Shown in pieces: positions 26,395 through 35,350 of a DNA stretch of 64,000 nt. The position numbers and the translations under genes are program-made. The notes under the pieces were generated by a model. It was given only the letters and a program-made list of their open reading frames with translations. It searched no databases and had not been told where the DNA came from. How positions within the stretch are numbered: position 1 is the stretch's first letter; the number at the start of each line of letters is the position of its first letter. Source of the stretch: Rhodopirellula sp. SM50 (GTDB lineage Bacteria > Planctomycetota > Planctomycetia > Pirellulales > Pirellulaceae); NCBI RefSeq assembly GCF_002289565.1, contig NZ_NTFY01000016.1, forward strand, positions 86,661 to 150,660. The letters run 5' to 3'.

Positions 26395-27546
26395 ATGCGT
26401 TATTTGCTTTGTTTCTTGATGGCCTTTGCCGCGGCGTCGTCATCGTCGGCGATCGATCCGAGCGATTGGCTGTCGTTGGGTTCGGAAAAGTCGGCGGCGC
26501 CGAAGCGGGCGAAGATCGACACGCGTGAATTGTTGCGACGCTACCCGGTCGGCAAGTCGTGGGCCGCGTCGAAGGTGCTGCGGATTCGCGGGTTGGCGGT
26601 CAATGAGAACTGGGGCATCGAAGGCCGCACGAATGTGGTTTATACGAACCGCTATTCCAGCAAGACCCGTGTGGTGGCTAACCAGTTCGGCGACGTGACG
26701 TTTGAGATCAACGTCTTGGAGGCGTCACAGCAGCGGATCACCAGTGAGAAACGGTTGCGCGTGGCTGACTTTAGCGAGACCTCTCCGATCCTAAAGATCG
26801 GCTTGGAACAATTACTCGACCTCACACGGACGACGCTGCCGCCGGCCGACGTCGCCTACAAGTTGCTGATCACCTACGGGAAGGTCGACCCGAGGTACGA
26901 GCGAGCGTTGACGCGGTTGGCCGAAGTCAGCGGATTTGATGTGGAACGTTTGACGCAGATTGATGAAGCACAACTGGTCGAGGACCCCGCGCAGTATTCC
27001 GGATGCACGTTTGAAGTGGTCTGGTCCAACGGGCTCGGCGTGACACGCGTCCGGCAAACCGATGGCCCGGTGACCGTCAAGCTCGATGACATTCGACGAT
27101 GGGCCGAAGCCGCCGATCCGCTACTGGATTACTACGTGATGGAAAACGTCGATCGCCCCGTCGGCGATACTTGGGACGTCGATGCGAAAGACGCCAGCGG
27201 CATGATGGTGCACCAGCAAGGTGGTCAGTCCGACGGTTCGCTGAAGCTCAAGTACCTGCGTGATGAAACCTACGACGGACAGACCTGCCGCCAGTTGGCG
27301 ATTCAACGCGGCGAACTGACGATGTCGCTCGACCAGAACGCCAAGAAGTATGACGCCCGCGTGCGAGGGATTCAGGGGCGCGTGTTCTACGGAAAGAGTG
27401 ACTATCTGGTGTTGCAAGCCAACGGAACCTGTGACATCCAGGCCAACGTTCGAAGCAAGAACCACTTGTTGTTCGGAACCAAATGGCAACGTGACGTGAA
27501 GACAGATTTTCGATACGAGGCGAAGTTGCTGTCCAAGGGACAGTGA
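26395..27546 (+). CDS. Exported protein of unknown function
   Basis: A 383-aa product with a clear Sec signal peptide (MRYLLCFLMAFAAASSSSA, cleaved about residue 20). The mature domain is polar with alternating beta-like stretches, e.g. LRIRGLAVNENWGIEGRTNV and TFEVVWSNGLGVTRVRQ, and a lysine-rich C-terminus. It has only two or so Cys and no metal-binding cluster. The ATG at 26395 has GGAG about 10 nt upstream; a TTG five codons earlier overlaps that site. It lies between the pseudokinase-like gene and the ABC/hydrolase fusion, all on the plus strand. No family recognised. Confidence 0.78.
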   Translation: MRYLLCFLMAFAAASSSSAIDPSDWLSLGSEKSAAPKRAKIDTRELLRRYPVGKSWAASKVLRIRGLAVNENWGIEGRTNVVYTNRYSSKTRVVANQFGDVTFEINVLEASQQRITSEKRLRVADFSETSPILKIGLEQLLDLTRTTLPPADVAYKLLITYGKVDPRYERALTRLAEVSGFDVERLTQIDEAQLVEDPAQYSGCTFEVVWSNGLGVTRVRQTDGPVTVKLDDIRRWAEAADPLLDYYVMENVDRPVGDTWDVDAKDASGMMVHQQGGQSDGSLKLKYLRDETYDGQTCRQLAIQRGELTMSLDQNAKKYDARVRGIQGRVFYGKSDYLVLQANGTCDIQANVRSKNHLLFGTKWQRDVKTDFRYEAKLLSKGQ

Positions 27547-27597
27547 TCGGGGAATGAGTGGGCGGGAGAGTGGGTCAAAACATTGAGTGGTCAAAAA

Positions 27598-30500
27598 ATG
27601 GAGGACGAGGTCGGCGAGACGTGTCCGCATTGTGGGATCGATGGCGGGGCAGGGCAGGGGAGTTGTTCGCGATGCGGGTTTCCGATGGCGGCCTTCCGGG
27701 CGTTGGATGTTGCGCCGCAACGGACCGGTCCGACCGCCACACGGCCGCCGATCGAATTTCAGAATGCGGGCGCGTTGATTCGCTTGGCCGATCATGACGG
27801 AGTGATCGTAGGCCGCGGTGATCAGGCGATGGATGGATTTGATGTCCAGCCGTTTCGCCATCGTGATCTGCAAGAGCGTCACGTGGCATTCTTGTCCGGC
27901 GACTCCGACGCGATCTGGTTGGTCGATTTGTGTTCCGACCGGGCGGCAGTGTTTGTCGATGGACGATCGACGCGTCTGTGTCCGTTGGTCGACGGCGCGG
28001 TGGTTCAAATCGGTCCACTGGCGTGGAAGTTCAACCAGACCAAACGCATGTTGACACCGGTCACGCCGATCGCGGGGTTCGATCTCGCCGTGGATGCGGA
28101 AGTCGAAGGCCGTCTGACTGCGACCAAGCTGCACCTTTCGCGTGGCCAGATGACGGCGTTGGTCGGTCCGAGCGGTTGCGGCAAGTCGACGTTGTTGGAA
28201 ACCATTCGCGACGGCAGCGGATTGGTCGATGATGTTGAAACGGGCGGACGTGTGTTCTTTGTGCCGCAGCGTGATTTGGTGCACCAGGATTTAAGGCTCG
28301 GCGATGCGTTGCAGGCGATCGCGGGTTTCTATCAACGCGACCTGCTGCCGTATGAGATCGATGCGGCACTCGATTCGGTGGGGCTACCGACGTCGGCCAA
28401 GGAGAAGTTTCCGGCGGAACTCAGTGGCGGACAGCTGCGTCGGTTTCGGATCGCCGGCGCGCTGTTGTCCGGAGCCGGCGTGATCGTGCTGGATGAGCCC
28501 GACAGCGGACTGGATCACGAAACGGCCGGCGAAGTGATTGCGCTGTTGCACTCGTTGGCCGTCCGTGGGGCGACCATTGTCGCCGTGACCCACCACCGAC
28601 ATGTGCTGGAGTCGTTTGATCGCGTCATCACCATGCGGCCGACGCCGGAGGGAGGTGCCGTTGAAGATTTGGGTGATGAGGCGCCGCCCGCGGCGCAGCA
28701 AGCGGGATCGATGGACGACGACGATGATGTTCCTTCGGCGCTCTACCGCGTCGCGAATCGGATGGCAATTCTGCTTCGTCGCGAACGGCAAAAACTGACC
28801 TCGCCCAAGTTGTCGCGTCTCGCTCTGGGGCCGATCCGCATCCCGCACGTCGTGATCGGCATGCTGTTGGTTCCGGTCTTGTTTGCCGTGGCGATCGCGA
28901 TCAGCGTGCCGACGGATCCCGATCGGGACGTCGCCGATGGGTTGTACGGCGAGATGGCACCGATCAACCGATTGGGGTTCTTGGCGGTGGTGTCGGTGAT
29001 ATGGATGTCGGCCAGCGGCAGCCATCTGTCGATCACCCGCGATCGGGAGCTTTACGACTACGAACGTTCCTACGGTTTGACCTGGGGGCAAGTGCTGGCG
29101 GCCAAGTCGCTGGTGCTTTCGCTTGCCGGGGCCTTGCAAACCTTGGTGTTTGCGGGATGGTTGTACGTCATCCGTGACCGTTGGCTGGCGCGTTCGTTTT
29201 TTGTGGACGAGCGGGTGACGCAGCTGCCCGGGGTCGTCGTCTGTTTGTTGGGCGTGTCGGTCGCCGCGACGATGCTCGGATTGCTGATCTCGGCGGTGGC
29301 CGGGCGGGCGCCGTTGGTGGCGGCCGCGATCTTGCCGGTCGTGATGATGTTTCAGATCCTGTTTAGCGCGCCGTTTGCGATTTCAAATCCCGACGGCTAC
29401 GAGCCGCTGGCCGACTATGATTCGTTGACGGTGTTTCCGGTTGAATCGGACGTCGATGAAGTCGGTGAAGAGGAGGATTGGGAAGACGAGTGGGAGGACG
29501 ATTGGGTGGAAGAGCAACGACCGCTGTGGGCCACGTCTCTTTTCTCGTATGCGACGCTGTCCCGTTACGGTGACCAGTGGTTGCGTTCGTTCGCGGTGAC
29601 GACTGAGCCGCCGGAGCGAGCACGGACGGTCCAGTGGGCATCGGCCGCCGCGTTGGCGTTGATCTGTGGGCTGTGTTTTGTGGCGTCGTGGATCGTGCTG
29701 TGGATGCAGTCGACGCGGCTGGGCATTCGTCGCGTCCGTGCTGCCGCGACGCTGGTTGCCGCCCTGGTGCTGGCCGTCATCCCGAACGCCGCGTCGTGCC
29801 AGCAGCCCACCCCGCAACCCGAGCAGCCGGCGTCGACCACGATTCGATTGCAGTTGGTCGACGGGCGTTATGACGAAACCAAGTTGCGCCGCGGCTTGGG
29901 CGGACGAGCCGGTGACGCTCCGCGGTGGAGAGAGCTTGGCAATCAAGATCGCATCGGGTTGGTGGCCTTGGAGCTGGTCGGCAAGATCGAGTTCACGCTC
30001 AACGACCGCGAGTTGGTGATCGAGTTGAAACAGACGCCCAAGTGGGAACTGATGAAACAATTGGCGCCGCCGCGGCTGATCGGCCGGGAGGACGTCGGCG
30101 ATTCGGGCGACGTCGTGGTGTTTGTGCACGGATTGGAGGGCAGCGAGTCCACGTTTGATCGTGCGGCCGATGTGTTGGCCGAGCATGAGATCGTGTCGAT
30201 GCGGTTTGAGTACCCCAACGACGGGCCTCCCGATGAGATCGGCAGTCGGCTTGCCGAGCAGTTGGTCGAATTCGGGCGGGACCATCCTGGCGTGCGAGTC
30301 CATTTGGTGGCCCATTCGCTCGGCGGTCTCGTGTCGACTTGGGCGGTCACCGAGCCTGATTTCCCGTCGCAAATCGTCCCCAACGTGGTGACGCTGGGGA
30401 CTCCGTTTCGCGGATCGGCCCTGGCGGCGTTTCATGACGAGCTGGAACTGTTCGACGTGGCGTTTCGGTTGATCACCGGGACGCCGGGGGCGCTCAACAC

Positions 30501-30921
30501 GATCGCCGACGGGCGGGGGGAGGCGGCCGAGGCGTTGGATCCGCAGAGCGAATTTTTGGCGCGTTTGCATCGCCGGGACCGGCCGGCGGGGATTCGATTC
30601 CACTTGGCAGCGGGGACGAAGAGTTTTCTGACGGCGTCGCGGCGGGAGCGTTTGGCGGCCAGCCTGCCCGGTGAACTGGCCCGGCTGGCGGTTTCTCCGG
30701 CCTATGCCGCCCGCGTCGAGGCGTTGATGAAGGCGGAGGAGCTGTTTGAGGGGTTGGGTGATGGTGCGGTGACGGTGGAGAGTGCGTTGGGGTTGCCGAA
30801 TCCGGCGAGCAGGAAGACTTTTTCGCTGACTCACACCGGTTTGGTGTCCGCGGCCGATCCACTAGAGTGGGTGTTGGCGGTCACCGGGTTGGCCGAACCG
30901 GAGAAACCGCTGGCAAAGTAG
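27598..30921 (+). CDS. Multidomain fusion: zinc ribbon, FHA-like, ABC ATPase, ABC-2-type membrane part, alpha/beta hydrolase
   Basis: A continuous 1107-aa reading frame. In order: a zinc ribbon with CPHC and CSRC (Cys 9, 12, 23, 26); an FHA-like domain (about 55-145; VGRGD, LQERH, VDLCS, DGAVVQIG); an ABC ATPase with Walker A GPSGCGKST (from 190), signature LSGGQ (275-279) and Walker B VLDEP (Asp299, Glu300); about six membrane helices (roughly 418-700) of ABC-2 type with a very acidic loop near 615-640; then VRAAATLVAALVLAVIPNAASCQ (about 713-736), which looks like an embedded signal peptide; finally an alpha/beta hydrolase with VVVFVHGLEG and nucleophile elbow AHSLGG (Ser907). The hydrolase probably faces outward. 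FHA-ABC pairs are known (Rv1747 type); the C-terminal hydrolase is unusual. Alternative start TTG at 27583. Confidence 0.88.
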   Translation: MEDEVGETCPHCGIDGGAGQGSCSRCGFPMAAFRALDVAPQRTGPTATRPPIEFQNAGALIRLADHDGVIVGRGDQAMDGFDVQPFRHRDLQERHVAFLSGDSDAIWLVDLCSDRAAVFVDGRSTRLCPLVDGAVVQIGPLAWKFNQTKRMLTPVTPIAGFDLAVDAEVEGRLTATKLHLSRGQMTALVGPSGCGKSTLLETIRDGSGLVDDVETGGRVFFVPQRDLVHQDLRLGDALQAIAGFYQRDLLPYEIDAALDSVGLPTSAKEKFPAELSGGQLRRFRIAGALLSGAGVIVLDEPDSGLDHETAGEVIALLHSLAVRGATIVAVTHHRHVLESFDRVITMRPTPEGGAVEDLGDEAPPAAQQAGSMDDDDDVPSALYRVANRMAILLRRERQKLTSPKLSRLALGPIRIPHVVIGMLLVPVLFAVAIAISVPTDPDRDVADGLYGEMAPINRLGFLAVVSVIWMSASGSHLSITRDRELYDYERSYGLTWGQVLAAKSLVLSLAGALQTLVFAGWLYVIRDRWLARSFFVDERVTQLPGVVVCLLGVSVAATMLGLLISAVAGRAPLVAAAILPVVMMFQILFSAPFAISNPDGYEPLADYDSLTVFPVESDVDEVGEEEDWEDEWEDDWVEEQRPLWATSLFSYATLSRYGDQWLRSFAVTTEPPERARTVQWASAAALALICGLCFVASWIVLWMQSTRLGIRRVRAAATLVAALVLAVIPNAASCQQPTPQPEQPASTTIRLQLVDGRYDETKLRRGLGGRAGDAPRWRELGNQDRIGLVALELVGKIEFTLNDRELVIELKQTPKWELMKQLAPPRLIGREDVGDSGDVVVFVHGLEGSESTFDRAADVLAEHEIVSMRFEYPNDGPPDEIGSRLAEQLVEFGRDHPGVRVHLVAHSLGGLVSTWAVTEPDFPSQIVPNVVTLGTPFRGSALAAFHDELELFDVAFRLITGTPGALNTIADGRGEAAEALDPQSEFLARLHRRDRPAGIRFHLAAGTKSFLTASRRERLAASLPGELARLAVSPAYAARVEALMKAEELFEGLGDGAVTVESALGLPNPASRKTFSLTHTGLVSAADPLEWVLAVTGLAEPEKPLAK

Positions 30922-31055
30922 GGGCTTTCTCCATTTACAAAACGGCACTGCCCCTCGTACACTGCCGGGCTTTCCCGCGCCCGCTATCGGTGCGCCCGTT
31001 GGGTGCTTCGGAGGGTGCATGATGCTTTTTACACTCGTAATTTTCCTGTTTCAGC

Positions 31056-32531
31056 GTGTTTGATTCCCTTTCAGACGGATTGCAATCGGCATTTAAGAGC
31101 TTGCGCGGCAAAGGCAAGCTGTCCGAGGGCAATATGCGCGAGGGGTTGGAGATCGTTCAGCGGTCTCTGTTGGAAGCGGATGTCAGTTACCCGGTCGTGC
31201 AGGAGTTCATGGGGCACGTGACCGAGCGGGCGCTCGGCAAAAAGGTGCTGCTGAGCCTGCGACCGGAACAAGAGCTGGTACGAATCGTCCACGACGAGCT
31301 GGTTTCGATTTTGGGACCGGTCGACCCGTCGATCCATCTGAAGAAAGATGGTGCGACGATCATCATGTTGTGCGGCTTGCAGGGGAGCGGAAAGACGACG
31401 ACCTGCGGCAAGTTGGCGCAGTTGTTGATCGAGCAAAAGATCAAGCCGACGTTGGTGGCCGCTGACCTGCAGCGACCGGCGGCGATCGAGCAGTTGAAGG
31501 TGATCGGCGAGCAATTGGGCGTGCCGGTCTACAGCGAGCCGGATAACAAGAATCCCGTCCAAGTCTGCAAGAACGGCGTCGCCAAGGCCGAAGCGGACGG
31601 TTCGCGGGTCGTGATTTTGGACACCGCCGGGCGGTTGGCCATCGACGAGGAGTTGATGGCGGAATTGGCGCGGATCGACAAAAAGGTCGGCCCCGATCAG
31701 GTTTACCTGGTGGTCGACGGGATGACCGGCCAGGATGCCGTCAACAGTGCCGACGCGTTCAACAAGTCGCTCGAGCTGGACGGGGTGGTGATGACCAAGT
31801 TGGACGGCGACGCCCGCGGCGGGGCGTTGTTGTCGGTCAAGCACGTCACCGGCGTCCCGATCAAATTCATCGGAACCGGCGAGCATTTTGACGCACTGGA
31901 GCCGTTTCGTCCCGAGGGGATGGCCGGCCGAATCTTGCAGATGGGCGATATCGTGGCCGCCGCCGCGGAAGCCCATCGGATCGTCGACGAGAAGGAACGC
32001 GAGGAGTTGGAGGCCAAAATGGCTTCTGGCGACTTCACGTTGGACGATTTTAAGAACATGATGGAGAAAGTCAGCAAGCCTGGCTTGATGGGCCGAATGA
32101 TGGGCTTGATGCCCGGCATGGGTCAGTTCAAGGAAGCTTTGGAAAGCGACGAGGCGGCCGGGGGCATTCGGCAGACGATCGGCGCGATCAATGCCATGAC
32201 CGCGGAAGAACGCCGCAACCCCAAGATCATCGACGCCTCGCGTCGGACGCGGATTGCCAAGGGTGCCGGCGTGCAAACGCCGGTGATCAGCCAGTTGGTC
32301 AAGCAGTTCGACATCATGAAACCGTTGATGCAGGGCATGGCCGGCGGCTCGATGATGGATCGAGCCAAGATGATGCAGCAGCTGCAGGGGGCGATGGCCA
32401 GCGGCAATGGCAGCCTGGACGGCATGCGTGTCAAAAAAGGCACCGGCAAGCGATTGTCAAATGCCGAACGTGCCAAGTTGCGAAAGCAACGTGACAAGTT
32501 GAAGCGTCAAAAGCGACGAAACAAGCGATAG
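31056..32531 (+). CDS. ffh: Signal recognition particle protein
   Basis: The GTPase subunit of the signal recognition particle, which binds 4.5S RNA and signal sequences of nascent membrane proteins and docks with FtsY. The 491-aa protein has the N domain, the G domain with GLQGSGKTTTCGKLA (G1), DLQRPAAIEQL, LDTAGRLAIDEEL (G3) and TKLDGDARGG (G4), and a Met-rich M domain (GRMMGLMPGMGQ ... KRLSNAERAKLRKQR), ending in a very basic tail. The GTG start at 31056 gives the canonical MFDSLSDGL. It heads a run of translation genes. No 4.5S RNA gene is seen in the 134 nt upstream. Confidence 0.98.
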   Translation: MFDSLSDGLQSAFKSLRGKGKLSEGNMREGLEIVQRSLLEADVSYPVVQEFMGHVTERALGKKVLLSLRPEQELVRIVHDELVSILGPVDPSIHLKKDGATIIMLCGLQGSGKTTTCGKLAQLLIEQKIKPTLVAADLQRPAAIEQLKVIGEQLGVPVYSEPDNKNPVQVCKNGVAKAEADGSRVVILDTAGRLAIDEELMAELARIDKKVGPDQVYLVVDGMTGQDAVNSADAFNKSLELDGVVMTKLDGDARGGALLSVKHVTGVPIKFIGTGEHFDALEPFRPEGMAGRILQMGDIVAAAAEAHRIVDEKEREELEAKMASGDFTLDDFKNMMEKVSKPGLMGRMMGLMPGMGQFKEALESDEAAGGIRQTIGAINAMTAEERRNPKIIDASRRTRIAKGAGVQTPVISQLVKQFDIMKPLMQGMAGGSMMDRAKMMQQLQGAMASGNGSLDGMRVKKGTGKRLSNAERAKLRKQRDKLKRQKRRNKR

Positions 32532-32574
32532 CAGTTCACCAACACAATTTGTTTTTTCCTGGAGTGAGTTTGAA

Positions 32575-33006
32575 ATGTCAGTTCGAATCCGTCTGAAAAA
32601 GATGGGTCGCACCCACCGACCTTTCTTCCGAGTTTGCGCAATGGACCAACGGTCGCCGCGCGACGGTCGGGTGATCGAAGAGTTGGGATATTACGACCCG
32701 ATGTGCCCCGAAACCGATGCCCGCGTTCAACTCAAAAGCGATCGCGTCGATCACTGGTTGAGCGTCGGCGCACAGCCGAGTGAAAAGGTCGCCGTGCTGA
32801 TCAAAAAGTACGGCACCGACGGCACGCACCTGGAAGCTCAAAAAGAAGCGCTCGCGCGACTCGGAAAGCGAAAGGAATACACCCCGGCACCCGCTGAAGC
32901 ACCCAAGCCGGTGGCCAAAGAAGAACCCGCCGCCGAAGAAGCTCCAGCCGAAGAAGCTGCCGCCGAAGGCGAGTCGGTTGCCGAAGCCGAAGCGACCGCC
33001 GAGTGA
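32575..33006 (+). CDS. rpsP: 30S ribosomal protein S16 with Ala/Glu-rich extension
   Basis: A small-subunit assembly protein. Residues 1-85 are standard S16 (MSVRIRLKKMGRTHRPFFRV, DGRVIEELGYYDP, HWLSVGAQPSEKVAVLIKK). About 55 more residues, almost only Ala, Glu, Pro and Val (repeats of EEAPAEEA), extend the C-terminus; S16 is normally 80-90 aa. The tail is probably disordered. GGAG lies 11 nt before the ATG. It sits 43 nt after ffh and 74 nt before trmD, the classic order, but without rimM between them. Confidence 0.97.
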   Translation: MSVRIRLKKMGRTHRPFFRVCAMDQRSPRDGRVIEELGYYDPMCPETDARVQLKSDRVDHWLSVGAQPSEKVAVLIKKYGTDGTHLEAQKEALARLGKRKEYTPAPAEAPKPVAKEEPAAEEAPAEEAAAEGESVAEAEATAE

Positions 33007-33080
33007 TTTCGGATTGCTGATTCGTCCGTGTTTGATCGGTCACCTGTTCAACGGCAATTTAGATCCCGGGAGAGACACGA

Positions 33081-33776
33081 GTGCGATTTGACATCGTCAC
33101 GCTGTTCCCGGCGATCTTTGACGGCTACCTGACGCAAAGTCTGTTGGAAAAAGCGATCGCCAAAGGGCTGGTCGAAATCCACCGACATGACTTGCGCGAC
33201 TGGGCCGCCGAGACGCCGCACCGAAAAGTGGATGATCGACCCTTCGGGGGAGGCCCGGGCATGCTGTTGCAAGTCGATGTCACGGTGCCTTGTGTGGAAG
33301 ACATTGAGCGGATGGCGGAAACGCCGTCGCGAAAGATCATGCTGACGCCGCAAGGCGAGCGATTTGACCAACGCATGGCGGAGGACTTGGCACTCAGCGA
33401 CCGAGTGCTGTTGCTGTGCGGGCGTTACGAAGGGTTCGACCAACGAGTGGTCGACATATTGGAACCAGAGGAAGTCAGTGTCGGCGATTTCGTCTTGAAC
33501 GGAGGCGAGGTCGCGGCGATGACGATCATCGACGGCGTCGTGCGGTTGCTGCCCGGCGTGTTGGGTGATCAAAACAGTCATGTGGATGATTCCTTCAGCC
33601 GCGGAAATCGGTTGTTGGAGTTTCCGCAGTACACGCGACCGCGAGACTTTCGAGGGCACCACGTCCCCGAAGTCTTACTCGGCGGAAACCACGAAGCGAT
33701 CGCCGCGTGGCGGGCCGAGCAAAGTCGAATCAGAACGAAACAACGTCGAGCGGATTTGCTCGATGAAGAAGAGTAG
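33081..33776 (+). CDS. trmD: tRNA (guanine-37-N1)-methyltransferase
   Basis: A SPOUT-class, SAM-dependent enzyme that makes m1G37 in tRNAs reading CNN codons and prevents +1 frameshifts. The 231-aa protein starts MRFDIVTLFPAIFDGYL and has the knot motifs MLTPQGERFDQR, LLCGRYEGFDQRV, and SVGDFVLNGGEVAAMTIIDG, plus the C-terminal YTRPRDFRGHHVPEVLLGGNH. Length is normal. The start is GTG at 33081 with GGGAGAGA upstream. It lies between rpsP and rplS as in many bacteria. Confidence 0.98.
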   Translation: MRFDIVTLFPAIFDGYLTQSLLEKAIAKGLVEIHRHDLRDWAAETPHRKVDDRPFGGGPGMLLQVDVTVPCVEDIERMAETPSRKIMLTPQGERFDQRMAEDLALSDRVLLLCGRYEGFDQRVVDILEPEEVSVGDFVLNGGEVAAMTIIDGVVRLLPGVLGDQNSHVDDSFSRGNRLLEFPQYTRPRDFRGHHVPEVLLGGNHEAIAAWRAEQSRIRTKQRRADLLDEEE

Positions 33777-33875
33777 ACAGCACCAGACAACCGGATTCGC
33801 CAGTTTCCGGGAACTTGAATTCCACGCCCGAAGTCTGGCGACTTCGGCGATCAGTCAGACGAAGAGAGTAGTACG

Positions 33876-34229
33876 ATGAGCCAAGCCATTCTGGACAAGG
33901 TCGAGCAGACCGCGATCAAAGAGAACCCGCCGCAGTTCGAAATCGGCGACACCGTTGACGTCCACTTGCGAATTCTGGAAGGCAACAAGGAGCGGATCCA
34001 GGTCTTCACCGGGGTCGTGATCGCACTCTCCGGCAGCGGATCCAAAGAGATGTTTACCGTCCGACGGATCGTCTCCGGTGAGGGTGTGGAGCGAAAGTTC
34101 CCGCTGCACAGCCCCCGCATCGAAAAGGTCGAAGTCAAACGGAGCGGTGTCGTGCGTCGCGCGAAACTGTACTTCTTGCGTGGCCGAGTCGGCAAAGCCG
34201 TCCGTCTGAAAGAACGCCGCCGATCCTAG
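33876..34229 (+). CDS. rplS: 50S ribosomal protein L19
   Basis: A large-subunit protein at the 30S-50S interface. The 117-aa product carries the family core: [57 protein letters not shown] and [20 protein letters not shown]. The acidic-rich N-terminus ([14 protein letters not shown]) is of normal length. GAAGAGAG lies 6 nt before the ATG. It ends the ffh-rpsP-trmD-rplS cluster; the gap to trmD is 99 nt. Confidence 0.98.
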   Translation: MSQAILDKVEQTAIKENPPQFEIGDTVDVHLRILEGNKERIQVFTGVVIALSGSGSKEMFTVRRIVSGEGVERKFPLHSPRIEKVEVKRSGVVRRAKLYFLRGRVGKAVRLKERRRS

Positions 34230-34523
34230 GCCGCTCGTCAACACGGCGCAGGCATGCGTGTTGGTGTGCAGGCTTTAGCCGCCCACGGTCGGTGCGTCGC
34301 AGCGACCCGGAATCGCCTAAAGGCTAGACACCAACGGTTCACGACATGGCGACAGCCGTAGGGCATGCTGTGCATGCCAGCGGGCCGTCAGGCACAGCCT
34401 GACCTACGAACCTGACTGCGGATTTTTCGCTGCACCCAATCGGGAGCAGCGAACCTGGGATAGGCTTCCAGCCTGTCATTTCAGGGTCGACAGACCGGAA
34501 GTCCATCCCGCTCGTGTTTGCCC
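34230..34523. repeat. Spacer with repeat pair arm and a degenerate GGATAGGCTTCCAGCC hairpin
   Basis: 34257-34283 (GTGTTGGTGTGCAGGCTTT + AGCCGCCC) is a perfect 27-nt reverse complement of 35585-35611, so the pair flanks yraN. At about 34455-34511 a TGGGATAGGCTTCCAGCCTG arm faces a degenerate partner; this belongs to the hairpin family seen at 41264, 55993, 60023 and 60246. Confidence 0.7.
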
Positions 34524-34994
34524 ATGACACGTCCAACGCCCCCGCGTTTCATCCGGCGACTTCAGCAGCGCTATTCCGAGTGGCGTTACGGGCGGATCGA
34601 TCCCGAGGCCCCGATCGGCCGGCGGGGCGAGCAAGCCGCCGCGCGGTTGCTGCGCCAAAAAGGATTCGTGGTGGTCGCCGAAAGTGAATCTGACCGCGGC
34701 GGCGAAATCGATTTGATTGCCGCCGACAAGAAGTCCCGCGCGGTGATCTTCGTCGAAGTCAAAACGCTGCAGACGACCCGCCCCGGGCATCCGGCCGATC
34801 GGGTCGATGAAAACAAGCAGGCGCGGATCACCCGCGCCGCATTGCGATTTCTCAAACGTCGCAAACTTCTCGGCACGCCATGCCGTTTCGATGTCATCGC
34901 CATCTGGTGGCCCAAGGGCGAATCGATGCCGGTTAAGATCGAGCATTACGAACACGCGTTCGAAGCCGCCGGTGATTTCCAAATGTGGGCCTGA
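34524..34994 (+). CDS. yraN: YraN/UPF0102 family putative endonuclease-like protein
   Basis: A 156-aa protein of the UPF0102 family, which has a restriction-endonuclease-like (PD-(D/E)xK) fold; its biological role is not settled. Visible motifs are GRRGEQAAARLLRQKGFVV, the probable metal site GGEIDLIA, IFVEVKT, and the C-terminal RFDVIAIWWP. The first 20 residues are rich in Arg and Pro. The ATG at 34524 was chosen; an in-frame TTG two codons earlier adds nothing. In many bacteria yraN follows rplS and rnhB; here rnhB is absent and a repeat-bearing spacer of about 290 nt separates it from rplS. Confidence 0.9.
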   Translation: MTRPTPPRFIRRLQQRYSEWRYGRIDPEAPIGRRGEQAAARLLRQKGFVVVAESESDRGGEIDLIAADKKSRAVIFVEVKTLQTTRPGHPADRVDENKQARITRAALRFLKRRKLLGTPCRFDVIAIWWPKGESMPVKIEHYEHAFEAAGDFQMWA

Positions 34995-35104
34995 GGCGGG
35001 GGGAATGAACTCGATGGAGGCAGGTTCGACTGGCACGGGCTGAAGCAACCGTTGGTGTCCAGCCTTCAGGCGTTCCCACTCGTTGCGGGGGACGTCGAAT
35101 CTTT

Positions 35105-35188
35105 TACTGCAGGATTTGGCAACCCATTTCGATTCTCTCCCTCTGGGAGAGACGGCGTTTGCGCAGCAAGCAAACGCCAGAGAGGGCC
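35105..35188 (+). repeat. Dispersed hairpin repeat (GGCGTTTGC family)
   Basis: Contains GATTCTCTCCCTCTGGGAGAG and GGCGTTTGCGCAGCAAGC followed by AAACGCC, then AGAGAGGGCC. Same unit as 17735-17845 (inverted) and the two copies near 60.1-60.4 kb. Confidence 0.8.
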
Positions 35189-35350
35189 GGCGCTGCAAAC
35201 GTCTTGGCGTCTTGCCCTACTGGTCCGTCGAGCGATCCATGTGATGCGCCGCTGAGCCGTCTGATTGGATCGCGGACTCAAGCCGGTGGGATGCGGTGCG
35301 ACGCTGGAAACGCTAGCCCGAAGACACCCACAGTGCTCCACTTAAGTGAA

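Noticed and set aside
29383..30834. 483-aa minus-strand open frame across the hydrolase part of the ABC fusion
   Set aside because: Arg/Gln/Pro-biased mirror translation, no motif, while the plus frame has a complete alpha/beta hydrolase signature.
30922..31055. 4.5S RNA gene just upstream of ffh
   Set aside because: The conserved GGAAGCAGCC-like core and the long hairpin are not found; the sequence shows only a short GC-rich spacer.
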